Origin: Gammaproteobacteria bacterium
Lineage (GTDB): Bacteria > Pseudomonadota > Gammaproteobacteria > Pseudomonadales > UBA5518
Direction: 5' to 3'
Length of the DNA: 64,000 bases
Assembly: GCA_016718385.1 (NCBI GenBank)
Contig: JADKDK010000002.1
Coordinates: 62,001-126,000, forward strand
Shown here in pieces: positions 9,103-17,094 of this stretch. Below the pieces are notes generated by a model. That model made no database searches, had not been told where the DNA came from, and was given only the letters and a program-made list of their open reading frames with translations. A program made the translations under genes and the position numbers. Every line of letters begins with the position of its first letter. Within the stretch, counting starts at the first letter, position 1.

Positions 9103-9578
9103 ACGGTTTTTACCAGGGCCTGGCGCAGCAGCTCGCCGGACTGATCGAGGACGAACAGGACTTCATCGCCAATTGCGCCAACTGCAGCGCGTTGCTGATG
9201 GCCGAACTCGAGCGCCTCAACTGGGCGGGCTTCTACTTCGCGCGCGACGGCGAGCTGGTGCTGGGCCCGTTCCAGGGCATGCCCGCGTGCACGCGAATTG
9301 CGTGGGGCGAGGGAGTCTGCGGCACGGCGGCGCAGCTCGCCGACTGCATCATCGTGCCCGACGTGCACGAGTTCCCCGGCCACATCGCCTGTGACTCGCG
9401 CTCGCGCTCGGAACTGGTGATCCCGCTGATCTGGCAGGACGAGGTGCTGGGTGTGCTGGACCTGGACAGTCCGGAGGTCGACCGCTTCGGCGAGGAGGAC
9501 CGTGACGGGCTTCAGGGCATCGTCGAGGTGCTGCTCGGCGGCTCCGACCTCTGGAGCGCCTTCGGTACCTCGGGCTGA
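9099..9578 (+). CDS. msrC: Free methionine-(R)-sulfoxide reductase (GAF domain)
   Basis: The 159-aa protein is a single GAF domain with the full fRMsr signature: NWAGFYF near residue 41, LGPFQGMPAC, GVCGTAA, and PDVHEFPGHIACD. Cys64, Cys74 and Cys98 match the spacing of the three active-site cysteines of the Escherichia coli enzyme. It reduces free methionine-R-sulfoxide in the cytoplasm, using thioredoxin. The ATG overlaps the DUF502 stop. Its 3' end overlaps the convergent sirtuin gene by 67 bases. Confidence 0.93.
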   Translation: MNGFYQGLAQQLAGLIEDEQDFIANCANCSALLMAELERLNWAGFYFARDGELVLGPFQGMPACTRIAWGEGVCGTAAQLADCIIVPDVHEFPGHIACDSRSRSELVIPLIWQDEVLGVLDLDSPEVDRFGEEDRDGLQGIVEVLLGGSDLWSAFGTSG

Positions 9579-10409
9579 TCCGACAGCTCCTCGAGCAGCG
9601 CCGTGAGCACCGAGTCGCAGGGCGCGGCGACCTTTAGGGTGAGCAGGTCGTCGGCGCGCGTGCGGCCCAGGTTGAGTGCGGCGACGGGCAGACCGCGCGC
9701 CACCGCGTCCCGACAGAAGCGGAATCCCGAGTACACCATCAGCGAGCTGCCGACGCAGAGCAGGGCATCGGCCTGTGCGAGCGCATCGAGGCAGGTGGCG
9801 ACCGTTGGCGCCGGGACCGACTCGCCGAAGAACACCACGTCCGGCTTCAGCGTGCCGCCGCAGCGCGGGCAGTCCGGCACGCGGAAACCCGCCCAGGCGC
9901 TGCGTCTCCAGTTGCGCGTCGCCGTCCGGCGCGGGCGTGACGTCTGGCTTGCGGAATCCGGGGTTGTCCCGTTCCAGCACGTGCTGCACCTCGGCACGTG
10001 CACATACGGCGCCGCAGCCGAGGCAGCGCACGCGCGCCAGCGAACCGTGCAACTCGGTCACGGCCCGGCTGCCGGCGCGCTGGTGCAGACCGTCGACGTT
10101 CTGGGTAATGAGGTGGCGCACGTGCCCGTGCTGCTCGAGGCTGGCGAGCGCGCGATGCGCGGCATTGGGTCGCGCGGCCTGGAAGCAGGGCCAACCGTTC
10201 AGGCTGCGCGCCCAGTAGCGCTGGCGCGCCGGGAGCTCGCGCACGAATTGCGCGCCCAGCACCGGCGGGGCGGGCTTCCAGTTGCCGCTCGCGTCGCGGT
10301 AGTCGGGTATGCCGGAAGCCGTGCTGCAGCCCGCGCCGGTGAGGACCACCAGGCGCGGGTGCAGGCGGATGAACTCCGCCAGTGCGCGCGCACCGCTGGC
10401 GATGTTCAC
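9512..10409 (-). pseudogene. Sir2-family NAD-dependent deacetylase (sirtuin) with an internal frameshift
   Basis: From GTG 10409 one frame encodes the NAD-binding motif GAGCSTASGIPDYR (residues 25-38), TQNVDGLH (102-109), the catalytic-His segment ELHGSLARVRC and the first zinc CxxC (CLGC). Near 9890-9905 homology jumps to another frame, which carries AWAGFRVPDCPRCGG with the second CxxC, KPDVVFFGE, GSSLMVYSG and the C-terminus down to 9512. The 898-base span is one base more than a multiple of three, so a one-base insertion is the simplest reading. Without correction the protein loses its C-terminal half. The GTG overlaps the stop of the FmdB-like gene (GTGA), so both were co-translated. Either a real recent inactivation or a sequence error. 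Confidence 0.85.
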
Positions 10410-10660
10410 CCGGCGAAGCTGCACGCACCGCGCCCGCAGCCGCCGCCTCCACAGGGCGGCTCGGGGTTGCGCAGCGCACCGCTGCTGACCACGCCGGCGG
10501 CGCTGATCAGGCGCTCGACCGGGGAATCCGGTGCGATATCGCCGGGTGCGAGATTGCCCAGTGCACACAGCTCGGCCCAGGTCGTGGCCTTCTGGCTGAG
10601 CGAGTGCTTCACTTCGTGGACGGTTCCGGTGGCGAGGCAGCGATAGTCGTAGCTGGGCAT
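10406..10660 (-). CDS. FmdB-like zinc-ribbon family protein with a degenerate first zinc knuckle
   Basis: The 84-aa product begins MPSYDYRC, the start typical of FmdB-type small regulatory/zinc-ribbon proteins, and ends in a Gly/Cys-rich tail (CGGGGCGRGAC). The first knuckle has CLATG instead of CxxCG, so it has only one cysteine; similar variants exist in Pseudomonas-type homologues. An AGGAG lies 8 bases before the ATG. It lies directly upstream of, and overlaps, the frameshifted sirtuin gene. Function is not known. Confidence 0.75.
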   Translation of the reverse strand: MPSYDYRCLATGTVHEVKHSLSQKATTWAELCALGNLAPGDIAPDSPVERLISAAGVVSSGALRNPEPPCGGGGCGRGACSFAG

Positions 10661-10806
10661 CGGGGTCTCCTGTGGGCCGGACGTGACAGTTGTTCGGCGA
10701 CCAGCATTTTACGCCCGTGGCGCGCGGTGGGCAGCCTCGCCGCGTGGCAATGTCCCGCGCGTCGGTTACGATGGCGGCAGCCAGGCAGACCAGGGAGAGC
10801 GGGGCA

Positions 10807-11508
10807 ATGCAAGGTTTTTGGCGGGCGGGAGCGGTGGTGCTGGGCGCGATGCTGGCGGTGGTGCCGGCCGTGGCCGGGGAGGAGCGGGGGCTCGACTACA
10901 ACCTGGTGCGGCTGGAGGCCGACGCGGCCGCCGAGGTGCCGAACGACCTGATGCGCGTGACGCTGGCCGTCGAGCACGATGCGCGCGACGCCGCCGCGCT
11001 GCCGCCGCTGGTGAACGCCGATATGCGCTGGGCGCTGGATCTGGCGAAGCAGCGCCCGACGGTGAAGGCGCAGAGCGGCGGCTACACCACGCAGCCCGAA
11101 TACGCCTCGGGGCGCATCGTCGGCTGGCGCGCGATCCAGGTGCTCGAGCTCGAGAGCGAGGACTTCGCCGAGCTCACGGCGCTCGCCACCGAACTGCAGC
11201 AGAAGCTGCAGGTGCGCGGCATGGAATTCGCGCCGACCCGCGCGACCCGCCTGCGCGTCGAGAACGAGCTCACTGCCGCGGCGCTCGAGGCCTTCGCCGC
11301 GAGGGCGAAACTGATCGCGCAGACCATGGGTGCCGCGCGCTACGAGGTGGTCGAGCTGAACGTCGGCGGCACGCCGCTCTACAAGTCGCAGCGTGGTGCC
11401 GAGATGGCGATGATGCGCAGCGCCGATGCGGCCGCGCCGCCCATAGCCGTCGATGGCGGTACCGCAACGCTCACCGTGACGGTGAACGGGCAGGTGCAGC
11501 TGCGCTGA
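10807..11508 (+). CDS. SIMPL-domain (DUF541) secreted protein
   Basis: The 233-aa protein has a signal peptide (MQGFWRAGAVVLGAMLAVVPAVAG, cleavage near residue 24) and a SIMPL domain: two similar beta-alpha halves starting LEADAAAEVPNDLMRVTLAVE and ending in a VTVNGQVQLR strand. SIMPL proteins are periplasmic or envelope proteins of unclear function, some linked to oxidative stress. ATG 10807 is chosen for the GGGAGAG sequence upstream and the signal peptide. It is convergent with folD. Confidence 0.82.
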   Translation: MQGFWRAGAVVLGAMLAVVPAVAGEERGLDYNLVRLEADAAAEVPNDLMRVTLAVEHDARDAAALPPLVNADMRWALDLAKQRPTVKAQSGGYTTQPEYASGRIVGWRAIQVLELESEDFAELTALATELQQKLQVRGMEFAPTRATRLRVENELTAAALEAFAARAKLIAQTMGAARYEVVELNVGGTPLYKSQRGAEMAMMRSADAAAPPIAVDGGTATLTVTVNGQVQLR

Positions 11509-11527
11509 ATGGCGCGGCGCTGCGCGC

Positions 11528-12373
11528 TCAGGCGAGCGCGCGCTCGGCGGCCTGCACGGTCTGCAGGATCAGCGTGTTGATCGTCATCGGTCCGACGCCG
11601 CCGGGCACCGGGGTGTAGGCCGCGACGCGCTCGGTGAGCGGGGCGAGTTCGATGTCGCCGATGCCCCCGGGATGGTAGCCGGCATCGACCACCACCGCGC
11701 CGTCCCTTATCCAGTCAGCGCGGATGAATTCCGGCTTGCCCACTGCGCCCACGACGATGTCGGCATGCCTGACCAGTTGCGCCAGGTCCTGCGTGCGCGA
11801 GTGGCAGATCGTGACCGTGCAGTTGGCGTTCAGCAGCATCAGCGCCATCGGCTTGCCGAGGATGGGGCTGCGCCCCACCACCACGGCGTGCTTGCCCGTG
11901 AGCGGGATATCGTAGGCCTCGAGCAGGCGCATGATGCCGGCCGGGGTGGCCGATCCCCACGCATGTTCGCCCATGGCCATGCGGCCGAAGCCGAGGCAGG
12001 TCACGCCATCGACGTCCTTTGCCAGGGCGATCGCGTCGAAACAGGCGCGCTCGTCGATCTGCACCGGTACCGGGTGCTGCAGCAGGATGCCGTGGCAGCG
12101 CGGGTTGGCATTCAGCTGCGCGATCTTCGCCAGCAGTTGATCCGTGGTGGTGCTCGCGGGCATCTCGACGGCCGTCGATTCCATGCCGACGCGCTTGCAG
12201 GCGTTCTGTTTCATGCGCACATAGGTTGCGGATGCCGGATCGTCGCCGACCAGGATCGTCGCCAGGATCGGCGCCTGCCCGTCACTGCGCGCGCGGATCG
12301 CGGCGACACGCGTGCCCAGTTCGGCTTCGGTTTGCTGGGACAGGGTCTTTCCGTCGAGGACGATCGCAGGCAT
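11528..12373 (-). CDS. folD: Bifunctional methylenetetrahydrofolate dehydrogenase / methenyltetrahydrofolate cyclohydrolase
   Basis: The 281-aa protein matches FolD throughout: [14 protein letters not shown] with the catalytic lysine, [14 protein letters not shown], the NADP-binding segment [23 protein letters not shown], and [16 protein letters not shown] near the C-terminus. It interconverts 5,10-methylene- and 10-formyl-tetrahydrofolate in the cytoplasm. ATG 12373 gives the usual MPAIVLDG start. The gene diverges from the tRNA-Pro gene, with about 170 bases between them that include the tRNA promoter. Confidence 0.96.
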   Translation of the reverse strand: MPAIVLDGKTLSQQTEAELGTRVAAIRARSDGQAPILATILVGDDPASATYVRMKQNACKRVGMESTAVEMPASTTTDQLLAKIAQLNANPRCHGILLQHPVPVQIDERACFDAIALAKDVDGVTCLGFGRMAMGEHAWGSATPAGIMRLLEAYDIPLTGKHAVVVGRSPILGKPMALMLLNANCTVTICHSRTQDLAQLVRHADIVVGAVGKPEFIRADWIRDGAVVVDAGYHPGGIGDIELAPLTERVAAYTPVPGGVGPMTINTLILQTVQAAERALA

Positions 12374-12475
12374 TGACTGGTATTCCGCTGGCGGTGGGTG
12401 AAGCAGGAGCCCGGCATTTTCGCATCGGCTCATGGCACGGCCAAGCAAAAGGGCCAAATTCACGCCATGCCGCGA

Positions 12476-12504
12476 TTGACGCTCGACAGGGTCGCCTTTA
12501 ACAT
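12476..12504 (+). promoter_or_regulatory. Sigma70-like promoter of the tRNA-Pro/tRNA-His unit
   Basis: TTGACG (12476-12481), 17 bases, then TAACAT (12499-12504), followed by a very GC-rich discriminator (CGCGCTCCCGAG), which is typical of stable-RNA promoters under stringent control. The mature tRNA-Pro begins 39 bases after the -10 box. Confidence 0.55.
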
Positions 12505-12542
12505 TCGCGCTCCCGAGTCGGGACCCCGTGGTCCCGGGAATT

Positions 12543-12619
12543 CGGGGTATAGCGCAGTCTGGTAGCGCGCCTGCTTTGGGAGCAGGATGTCGGGGGTTCA
12601 AATCCCTCTACCCCGACCA
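12543..12619 (+). tRNA. tRNA-Pro, anticodon TGG, CCA encoded
   Basis: A complete 77-base cloverleaf: acceptor CGGGGTA pairs with TACCCCG, D arm GCGCAGTCTGGTAGCGC, anticodon arm CCTGC-TTTGGGA-GCAGG with anticodon TGG, T arm GGGGG-TTCAAAT-CCCTC, discriminator A and encoded CCA. Thirty-one bases separate it from tRNA-His, so the two are probably one transcript. Confidence 0.97.
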
Positions 12620-12650
12620 ATCCGCCGTGACGCGGCGCGACGTTTTCGAT

Positions 12651-12727
12651 GGTGGCCGTAGCTCAGTTGGTAGAGTACAGGATTGTGATTCCTGTTGTCG
12701 CGGGTTCGATCCCCGTCGGCCACCCCA
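12651..12727 (+). tRNA. tRNA-His, anticodon GTG, CCA encoded
   Basis: The acceptor stem GTGGCCG (12652-12658) pairs with CGGCCAC (12717-12723). The extra G at 12651 is the G-1 identity base of tRNA-His, opposite C73 at 12724, and CCA ends at 12727. The anticodon loop ATTGTGATT contains GTG. D and T arms are normal. Confidence 0.97.
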
Positions 12728-12785
12728 TTTACCCTCCCGTTCCCGTGCACGCTTTTCCCGTCACGCGCGGCATTGCCGTGAGCGC

Positions 12786-12807
12786 TCGATAGTCACCCGG
12801 CTATCGA
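12786..12807. terminator. Stem-loop across the DUF2242 stop codon, possible shared terminator
   Basis: TCGATAG and CTATCGA form a perfect 7-bp stem with an 8-base loop (TCACCCGG). It contains the stop codon of the DUF2242 gene (minus strand) and lies about 60 bases after tRNA-His (plus strand). There is no T-tract on either side, so termination is only a suggestion. Confidence 0.3.
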
Positions 12808-13793
12808 AGCAGCGGGGTCGCCTCGGGCAAGGGGATCGGCTCCAGTCCGTCGTCGGGCTCCAGTGGCGGAGGGAGAGATTCCGGCGCTACCGGAGCGGTC
12901 GGCGCCGTGGCCGGTGCGAATGCGGGACCGAACGTGGCCTCCTCGGGTGCCGGTACCGGTTCGGTCACCATTGGACTGGTCGCGGGCTCGGCCGCGGGCA
13001 GCACGCCGGGCTCCGGCACCGTGGTGGGCACGGCCTCAGCCGGCATCGGTTCGGGCACGGTCATCGGCACGGGCTCCGGCGCAACCGCCTCTGGCGTCGT
13101 TGCGGGCACAGCCTGCACCGGCGCGGATGCCGGCATCGTGGCCGGTGCCGCCTGCACCGGCCCCGGTTCGGGCGCCGCCTGCACGGTGGTCGGCTCCGGC
13201 GCTGCCGGCATCGGGGCGGGGCCGGGTTCCGGAATGGGCTCCGGGTCGGGCTCGGGAACGGGCTCGGCGGCCTTGGCGGCGGCGCGCATGTCGCCGAGGA
13301 TGCGGTCCACCGCCGCGAAGAAACGGCTGTAGAACGCCGTGTCGCCGATGGTCTCTTCCGAGACCTTCACCAGCGAATCGGCACTCTGGCCGATGGGCAG
13401 CGAGATCGAGCCCACGGCGCTCAGCCCGACGCTCGCGGCGCTGCTGCTCTTCTTGAGTTCATAGGTGCTGAGCACGCCGTTGGCGAACACCGTGCTGCCG
13501 CTGATGTCTGGCACGCACACGACGTTCATTTCGATGAAGGTGTTGCGGTTGTCCGCGCTGTTGTACGCCTTGCGTCCCTTGACGTTTTCGTCGCTGGCCT
13601 TCTCGATGAGGTAACCCTGGCGCAGCAGGGAGCGGCGCGCGCTCTCGCAGGCGGTGGCCGCGGTATCGACGGTCTTTAGTTCGAAGGGGCTGTCGTTGGC
13701 GAAGCTCTCCGTGGTGTAGACGGCCGTCTTGCTGCAGGCGCCCAGCAGCGCGATGCCCAGACAAAGGACGAAGGTCTTCGATGCATGCGTCAT
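12801..13793 (-). CDS. DUF2242 family lipoprotein with Pro/Glu-rich C-terminal tail
   Basis: The 330-aa product starts with a lipoprotein signal (ALLGAC, lipidated Cys at residue 20), followed by the DUF2242 domain (about residues 25-170: ESFANDSPFE, CESARRSLLRQGYLI, NTFIEMNVVCVPD). Residues from about 178 onward are low-complexity P/E/A-rich (PEPVPEPDPEPIPEPGP), possibly reaching through the periplasm or peptidoglycan. Function of the family is unknown. Convergent with the tRNA genes. Confidence 0.82.
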   Translation of the reverse strand: MTHASKTFVLCLGIALLGACSKTAVYTTESFANDSPFELKTVDTAATACESARRSLLRQGYLIEKASDENVKGRKAYNSADNRNTFIEMNVVCVPDISGSTVFANGVLSTYELKKSSSAASVGLSAVGSISLPIGQSADSLVKVSEETIGDTAFYSRFFAAVDRILGDMRAAAKAAEPVPEPDPEPIPEPGPAPMPAAPEPTTVQAAPEPGPVQAAPATMPASAPVQAVPATTPEAVAPEPVPMTVPEPMPAEAVPTTVPEPGVLPAAEPATSPMVTEPVPAPEEATFGPAFAPATAPTAPVAPESLPPPLEPDDGLEPIPLPEATPLLR

Positions 13794-13963
13794 AACAGTT
13801 CGTGGTTCCGCGCCGGATGTGCCTGATAAGCCTGCAAATTTCCTGGCAGCAAATGATACTACGTATTACCGCCACGCTGTGGCGGCCGTGGCGGCGCCTA
13901 TAATGAAAGCGTCATGACCGGCTCGTAAAGACGGCCTAATACCATCGCCATCCCGGACGCGCA

Positions 13964-15364
13964 GTGCATCCCGTCATTCCCGACCCGAATTACCTGTTCG
14001 TCGCAGCGGCGGCTTTCCTGCTCGGCTTGTTGCTGGGCGCGTTCGTGCTGCAGTCGCGCGGGCAGCGCGAGCGCTCGGCGCTCGAGGGTCTCGCGCGCGC
14101 CGCCCAGGCCGAGGCTGCGGCGCAGCAGGCGCGACTCGATGGGGCGCTGCGCGAGGCGGCGCGTCGCGAGGCCGATATGGCCCGTCACGAGACGCGCGCC
14201 GAGGAGCTGCGCCAGGCGCTGGCGGGGGCGCGTGCGGAACTCGCACAGGAGGGCGCCCGGCACGCGGCGGAATCGCGCGCCGCGGCGGAGAAGCTGTCCC
14301 TGCTCGCCGAGGCGCGCGAGAAACTGGGCCTGGAGTTCGGCGCCATTGCCAACCGCCTGTTCCAGGAGAAGGCCGACCGCTTCAGCCAGGACAGCAAGAC
14401 CGCGCTCGATCTCACGCTCAGTCCGCTGCGCGAGCAGCTGTCCGATTTCCGCCGCCGCGTCGACGAGGTAAACACCGGCGACATCGAGGGCCGCGCGAGG
14501 CTGCTGCACGAGATCACCGCGCTGAAGGATCTGAACCGGCGCATGAGCGACGAGGCGCTGAACCTGACGCGTGCGCTGAAGGGCGACAGCAAGGTGCAGG
14601 GCAACTGGGGCGAGGTGATCCTCGAGCGCATCCTCGAAGACTCCGGGCTGCACAAGGGCCGCGAATACGAGACCCAGGTTGCCACCGTGGACGCGCACGG
14701 CCAGCGGCGCATGCCGGACGTGATCGTGCGCCTGCCCGAGGGGCGCGACGTGGTGATCGATGCCAAGGTCTCGCTCACCGATTACGAGCGCTTCTGCTCG
14801 GCCGGCACGGAGCCCGAGCGCGAGGCAGCGCTGCGCGCGCACGTCGCCTCGCTGCAGGCCCACATCGCGGCGCTCGGCGTCAAGGATTATGCCGCGCTAG
14901 AGGGCATCCGCACGCTCGATTTCGTGCTGGTGTTCGTGCCCATCGAGGCGGCTTTCATGAAGGCGATGGAGCAGGACGCCACGCTGTTCGGGCGCGCCTT
15001 CGAGCGCAACATCATCATGGTGAGCCCGACCACGCTGCTGGCGACGCTGCGCACCATCGAGAGCATGTGGCGCCTCGAGCGGCAGAACCGCAATGCCGAG
15101 GAAATCGCGCGGCGCGCCGGCGCGCTGCACGACCAGTTCGCGCGGGTGCTCGAGTCGCTGGAAGATCTGGGGCGGCACCTGGAGCGTACCCGCGCAGCCT
15201 ACGACCAGACGCTGGAGCGTTTCGCGCGCGGGCGCGGCAACCTCGTGAGCCGCGTGACCCAGCTCGAGAAGCTCGGTGCCAAGGCACGCAAGGCCCTGCC
15301 CGGCACGATCCTGGCCGTGGCGGATCTCGACGAGGACGAGACCGAGGCGCAAGCGGACGGCTGA
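13964..15364 (+). CDS. rmuC: DNA recombination protein RmuC
   Basis: The 466-aa protein has an N-terminal membrane helix (residues about 10-29), a long Ala/Arg/Glu coiled coil (about 35-190) and the RmuC nuclease-like domain (about 200-440) with GNWGEVILERILEDSGL, MPDVIVRLPEGRDVVIDAKVSL and FVPIEAAFMKAM. RmuC limits inversion-type rearrangements between short repeats. The only start fitting the membrane helix is GTG 13964; it lacks a strong ribosome-binding site. Confidence 0.93.
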   Translation: MHPVIPDPNYLFVAAAAFLLGLLLGAFVLQSRGQRERSALEGLARAAQAEAAAQQARLDGALREAARREADMARHETRAEELRQALAGARAELAQEGARHAAESRAAAEKLSLLAEAREKLGLEFGAIANRLFQEKADRFSQDSKTALDLTLSPLREQLSDFRRRVDEVNTGDIEGRARLLHEITALKDLNRRMSDEALNLTRALKGDSKVQGNWGEVILERILEDSGLHKGREYETQVATVDAHGQRRMPDVIVRLPEGRDVVIDAKVSLTDYERFCSAGTEPEREAALRAHVASLQAHIAALGVKDYAALEGIRTLDFVLVFVPIEAAFMKAMEQDATLFGRAFERNIIMVSPTTLLATLRTIESMWRLERQNRNAEEIARRAGALHDQFARVLESLEDLGRHLERTRAAYDQTLERFARGRGNLVSRVTQLEKLGAKARKALPGTILAVADLDEDETEAQADG

Positions 15365-15405
15365 GCGCGCATATTCACCCCATCCCACACAGGAGCAGAC
15401 ACGCA

Positions 15406-15879
15406 ATGGCATTTCCGAAGATCGGCAACCTGGCCCCGGCATTTTCCCTGAAGAACCAGGACGGCAAGACCGTCAGCCTGAAGGACTTCAAGGGCAAGAG
15501 CACCGTGGTCCTGTATTTCTACCCGGCCGCGATGACGCCCGGCTGCACCGTGCAGGCCTGCGGCCTGCGCGACACCGCGAGCGCGCTGGCGGCGCTCGAC
15601 GCCGTGGCGCTCGGCGTGAGCCCCGATCCCGAGAAGAAGCTGCACAAGTTCATCGAGCGCGACCGCTTGAACTTCGATCTGCTCTCGGACCCGGACCACG
15701 AAGTGGCGCTGAAGTATGGCGCGTGGGGCCCGAAGAAGTTCATGGGCCGCAGCTACGACGGCATCCTGCGCACCACGTTCATCATCGGCAAGGACGGCCG
15801 CCTGCTGCATGTGATGGACAAGGTGAAGACCAAGTCCCATCACGACGACGTGCTCGCGCTGCTGCGCACGCTCGATTGA
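15406..15879 (+). CDS. bcp: Thioredoxin-dependent thiol peroxidase, Bcp/PrxQ type
   Basis: The 157-aa peroxiredoxin has its peroxidatic Cys47 in MTPGCT and a second Cys52 five residues later, the 1-Cys/atypical 2-Cys layout of Bcp. The segment YPAAMTPGCTVQACGLRD replaces the usual YPKDxTPGCT, so it is a divergent member. It reduces hydroperoxides in the cytoplasm. ATG 15406 has AGGAG 10 bases upstream. It follows rmuC by 41 bases in the same direction. Confidence 0.9.
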   Translation: MAFPKIGNLAPAFSLKNQDGKTVSLKDFKGKSTVVLYFYPAAMTPGCTVQACGLRDTASALAALDAVALGVSPDPEKKLHKFIERDRLNFDLLSDPDHEVALKYGAWGPKKFMGRSYDGILRTTFIIGKDGRLLHVMDKVKTKSHHDDVLALLRTLD

Positions 15880-15993
15880 TATTACCCTTGCGTAAGCCGG
15901 GGCGGTCTGCATGGCCTCGGAGCGCCTTGATCCGTAGAATGGCGCCGCGCTGCGGGTTGCGGCGCGCGTCATTCACTTCTATGGATATTCCCG

Positions 15994-17094
15994 ATGAAAA
16001 GGCCGATGGCCCTGATGATCGTCGCGCTGGTGCTGGTGTTCGGCGCGATTTTCGGCGTCATCGAGGGCAAGCAGATCCTGATCTCGCGCTATCTCGCCAG
16101 TTACGAGCCCCCGCCGGTCACGGTCTCGGCCGAGGAGGCCCGCAACGAGAGCTGGGACGTGGTGATCGGCGCGGTCGGCACGTTGAAGGCGGTCCAGGGC
16201 ATCGATATCGCGACCGAGGCTTCGGGCATCGTCACGAAGCTGCATTTCAAGCCCGGCGACGACGTGCGTGCCGGGCAGGAACTGGTCAGCCTCGATGATC
16301 GTGTCGAGGTCGCCACCCTGAAGAGCCTGCAGGCACAGCGCCGCCTCGCCGACATCAACTTTGAGCGCGACCAGCGCCTGATCGCCACCAAGGCCATCTC
16401 GCGCACCGACTTCGACAAGACCGAGGCGCTGCTGAAGGACATCAGCGCGCAGGTCGAGAAGACCGAGGCGGTGATCGCGCGCAAGCACCTGCGCGCACCC
16501 TTCGACGGACGCATCGGCATTCCGCAGGTCGAACCGGGGCAGTACGCCACCGAGGGGCAGGCGATCGTGACGCTGCAGGCGCTGGACACGCTGGAGGTAG
16601 ATTTTGCGCTGCCGGAACAGGAACTGCCCCGGCTCGCCGTGGGGCAGCGCGTGCGCTGCCGCGTGCAGGCGTATCCGGAGCAGATTTTCGAGGGCCACGT
16701 CAGCGCCATCGATGCCAGGGTCGACGGCAACACGCGCAACGTGCTGGTGCGCGCGCGCGTGCCCAACACCGCGAGCACCCTGCTGCCGGGGATGTTCGTG
16801 AGTGTCGAGGTCATCGTGGGCGATGCCGCCGAGAAGGTTACGGTGCCCGAGACCGCGGTCAGCTACAACCTATACGGCGACTCGGTATTCGTCGTGGCCG
16901 AGCGTGCGCGCGAGGACGGGGGCAAGGAGCTTGCCGTCACGCGCCACTACGTGCAGCTGGGACCGCGGCGCAACGGGCGGGTCGCCGTGACCGAAGGCGT
17001 CGCCGCCGGTGAACTGGTGGTGACGGCCGGGGCATTGAAGCTCGACGCCGGCACCGTCGTCACCATCGACAACAGCGTCAAGCTCTCGCGATGA
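15994..17094 (+). CDS. RND efflux periplasmic adaptor (membrane fusion protein)
   Basis: The 366-aa protein has an N-terminal membrane anchor (residues 4-23), a barrel-sandwich lipoyl half (GTLKAVQGIDIATEASGIV), an alpha hairpin of RRLADINFERDQRL type, HLRAPFDGRIGIPQVEPGQY and a C-terminal beta domain. This is the MexE/MexH type of adaptor. It joins the inner-membrane pump to an outer-membrane channel. The stop overlaps the start of the pump gene (ATGA). A TAGAAT box at 15935-15940 could be its -10 element, though no matching -35 is clear. Confidence 0.92.
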   Translation: MKRPMALMIVALVLVFGAIFGVIEGKQILISRYLASYEPPPVTVSAEEARNESWDVVIGAVGTLKAVQGIDIATEASGIVTKLHFKPGDDVRAGQELVSLDDRVEVATLKSLQAQRRLADINFERDQRLIATKAISRTDFDKTEALLKDISAQVEKTEAVIARKHLRAPFDGRIGIPQVEPGQYATEGQAIVTLQALDTLEVDFALPEQELPRLAVGQRVRCRVQAYPEQIFEGHVSAIDARVDGNTRNVLVRARVPNTASTLLPGMFVSVEVIVGDAAEKVTVPETAVSYNLYGDSVFVVAERAREDGGKELAVTRHYVQLGPRRNGRVAVTEGVAAGELVVTAGALKLDAGTVVTIDNSVKLSR

